In this document: piece by piece, positions 6,309-7,264 of the stretch | How the letters are laid out: the number at the start of each line of letters is the position of its first letter | Position numbering within the stretch: the stretch's first letter is position 1 | Assembly (NCBI GenBank): GCA_017538865.1 | Contig: JAFYIA010000069.1 | Span: forward strand, 1-7,264 | Reading direction: 5' to 3' | DNA length: 7,264 bases | Source of the DNA: Aeriscardovia sp. | GTDB lineage: Bacteria; Actinomycetota; Actinomycetes; Actinomycetales; Bifidobacteriaceae | The notes under the pieces: model-generated | Told to the model about the DNA's origin: nothing | What the model saw: the letters and a program-made list of their open reading frames with translations, nothing else | Database searches by the model: none | Position numbers and translations under genes: made by a program

Positions 6309-6455
6309 GAGATCCCCTTCCTCGACCCAAAGATCCTCCCGGACGGGCCTGCCACGCGAAGGCCGCCAGGGGCGCGCTTTTTACTTGCAAGTGTAAAGAG
6401 CGCATAGGAAAGGCGGAAAGGCGCAGTCTGCAAAATTTATGCTCAAATCTTATTT

Positions 6456-6483
6456 ATTTTACAGAAAAAATGACTATCGTAAA
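6456..6483 (-). promoter_or_regulatory. Predicted promoter for the CCA-adding enzyme gene
   Basis: On the minus strand there is TTTACG (6483-6478, 4 of 6 to the -35), a 16-bp spacer and TAAAAT (6461-6456, 5 of 6 to the -10). The leader to the GTG at 6308 would be about 140 nt. This leader region contains a tandem 8-bp repeat (GGAAAGGC twice, 6407-6422 on the plus strand) and a 10-bp palindrome, ACTTGCAAGT (6383-6392), whose meaning is unknown. A promoter nearer the gene is not excluded. Confidence 0.4.
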
Positions 6484-6485
6484 AT
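6458..6485 (+). promoter_or_regulatory. Predicted promoter for the Nudix gene
   Basis: TTTACA (6458-6463, 5 of 6 to the -35), a 16-bp spacer and TAAAAT (6480-6485, 5 of 6 to the -10). Transcription would start near 6492, giving a leader of about 56 nt that ends in AGGAG (6536-6540), 7 nt before the ATG. It occupies the same DNA as the opposite-facing promoter of the CCA enzyme gene. Confidence 0.5.
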
Positions 6486-6547
6486 GCGGATACCACCGTG
6501 AAGTGGCACAGAACGAAACTTAGAGAAAATGTTTTAGGAGATATCCA

Positions 6548-7078
6548 ATGTATGCTTTCGGTGGGTTGGATATGCCGACGCCCTCGCTTTTGGCGGCGCA
6601 TTACCCCGGCATCATCTCCGCGTTCGCATATTCGAAGGCCCCTCAACTTCCTGTGGACCGCCAATATTCGGCGGGAGGATTGATTTTTGACAACGACAAC
6701 AGGGTCGCAGTCCTCTCTAAAAAATCCCGCAACGACCGCACGATCTGGTGCCTGCCCAAAGGGCACATAGAGAAAGGGGAGACTTTCGAAGAGACGGCGG
6801 TAAGGGAGGTAAAAGAAGAAACTGGCATCCTGGGGACAATCCTGGGATCCATAGCGACCATAGACTACTGGTTTATGAACAGCACCTACCGCATCCACAA
6901 ACTTGTGCACCACTACGTGCTCAGGCGCGTCTCCGGGATCCTCAGCGTGGAGGGGGACCCCGACAGGGAAGCCCAGGGCGTGGAATGGGTCGACCTCAAA
7001 GTCCTCCCCACGCTGCTCAGCTACCCCAATGAGCGGACGATAGTGAAGATCTACAAGAAAAAGTATTGCCGCAAATGA
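6548..7078 (+). CDS. Nudix hydrolase
   Basis: Nudix enzymes hydrolyse nucleoside diphosphates linked to another moiety, such as oxidised NTPs, ADP-ribose or dinucleoside polyphosphates. The 176-residue product has a complete Nudix box at residues 72-94, fitting G-x5-E-x7-R-E-U-x-E-E-x-G-U: GHIEKGE then REVKEETGI, with the metal-binding glutamates in place. Before it come SAGGLIFDND (41-50) and WCLPKGHIEKGE, and later VEWVDL (145-150), a common closing strand of the fold. About 38 residues precede the Nudix core and have no motif I recognise. The ATG at 6548 has a strong AGGAG 7 nt upstream, which settles the start. A Nudix gene next to the CCA-adding enzyme gene, upstream of a secreted protein gene and murJ, is a usual actinobacterial arrangement. 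The exact substrate cannot be told. Confidence 0.93.
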   Translation: MYAFGGLDMPTPSLLAAHYPGIISAFAYSKAPQLPVDRQYSAGGLIFDNDNRVAVLSKKSRNDRTIWCLPKGHIEKGETFEETAVREVKEETGILGTILGSIATIDYWFMNSTYRIHKLVHHYVLRRVSGILSVEGDPDREAQGVEWVDLKVLPTLLSYPNERTIVKIYKKKYCRK

Positions 7079-7264
7079 AGAAAAATGTTGCCGGAAAAAT
7101 AGCAACACTTTTCTTGATTCCCTTTTTTCTACTGTTATTGTCCGCCCTGGCTCCCAAAGCCTTTGCCTCTGAAGGCAAAACGGAAATCAAAATCCTGAAG
7201 GAATCTCCGGCCGTCAGCCCTCTTGGGACGTGGTCTGCGGAGGTGGAAATCGAAAACTTTTCCC
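7075..7264 (+). CDS. Secreted protein, N-terminal part only (possibly DUF6049 family)
   Basis: An open frame starts at ATG 7075, overlapping the Nudix stop as ATGA, and runs off the right edge after 63 codons. The first ~32 residues form a clear Sec signal peptide: a positive n-region (MKKNVAGK), a long hydrophobic core (IATLFLIPFFLLLLSALA) and a likely signal peptidase I site after AFA, before SEGKTEIKIL. The mature part begins with a beta-rich stretch that has LKESPAVSPLGTWSAEVEIEN, resembling the start of an immunoglobulin-like or large secreted domain. In actinobacteria, the gene between this Nudix gene and murJ often encodes a large secreted or anchored DUF6049-type protein. That identity rests on position and signal peptide, not on seen domains. 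No strong ribosome site precedes it, so translation is probably coupled to the Nudix gene. Confidence 0.75.
   Translation, partial: MKKNVAGKIATLFLIPFFLLLLSALAPKAFASEGKTEIKILKESPAVSPLGTWSAEVEIENFS

Noticed and set aside
5202..6407. Plus-strand frames opposite the CCA enzyme gene
   Set aside because: They mirror a full-length gene with all catalytic motifs; products are His/Gly/Pro-rich shadows.
6496..6515. Small hairpin (CCAC...GTGG) in the Nudix leader as a riboswitch or attenuator
   Set aside because: The stem is only 4 bp and the leader is too short for any known riboswitch class; probably chance.
6309..6547. Replication origin or DnaA-box cluster in the AT-rich intergenic region
   Set aside because: I considered it because this gene group is often near oriC, but no TTATCCACA-like boxes are present.
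6443..7108. 221-codon minus-strand frame opposite the Nudix gene
   Set aside because: The Nudix frame has a complete catalytic box and a strong ribosome site. The opposite frame has neither a motif nor a plausible start context, and it crosses the divergent promoter region.

Overview
The window is an ordinary-looking, gene-dense bacterial chromosome segment. It most likely comes from an actinobacterium close to the Bifidobacteriaceae. The reasons are the cell-wall hydrolase tail ending in Gly-Trp-Tyr directly in front of rsmA (ksgA), and the order CCA-adding enzyme / divergent Nudix hydrolase / secreted protein, which in actinobacteria often sits next to murJ. The base composition is moderately GC-rich, but AGG/AGA arginine and ATA isoleucine codons are frequent. 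That is atypical for classical bifidobacteria, so the genus is left open.

Layout. (1) 1-551 (+): the 3' part of a secreted lytic-transglycosylase-like protein, with a Ser/Gln/Pro/Thr linker and a C-terminal catalytic domain. (2) 552-1376 (+): rsmA, 16S rRNA dimethyladenosine transferase, starting at a TTG right after the previous stop. (3) 1339-2721 and 2718-4100 (-): two tandem MATE-family transporters, each 460 residues, overlapping by 4 bp. The distal one runs 38 bp into the 3' end of rsmA from the opposite side. (4) 4101-4245: a divergent control region with a good minus-strand promoter and an 18-bp palindrome over its -35 box. (5) 4246-4890 (+): a small membrane-anchored LytR_C-domain protein. 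(6) 4887-6308 (-): CCA tRNA nucleotidyltransferase, whose stop codon overlaps that of gene 5 within one CTAG. (7) 6309-6547: a second divergent control region with face-to-face, nearly mirror-image promoter elements. (8) 6548-7078 (+): Nudix hydrolase. (9) 7075-7264 (+): the start of a secreted protein, translationally coupled to the Nudix gene and cut by the window edge.

The genes fall into housekeeping functions (ribosome and tRNA maturation, nucleotide clean-up), cell envelope functions (wall hydrolase, LytR_C protein, secreted protein) and an efflux pair with its own promoter and probable operator. Packing is very tight: coupled starts, overlapping stops and no convincing intrinsic terminator. 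I see no CRISPR array, tRNA, rRNA, insertion sequence or phage gene. I did not find a clearly new multi-gene system. The points most worth a second look are a 90-bp near-identical tract shared by the two otherwise diverged MATE genes (probable gene conversion), the palindrome over the MATE promoter, and the symmetric divergent promoter between the CCA enzyme and Nudix genes.
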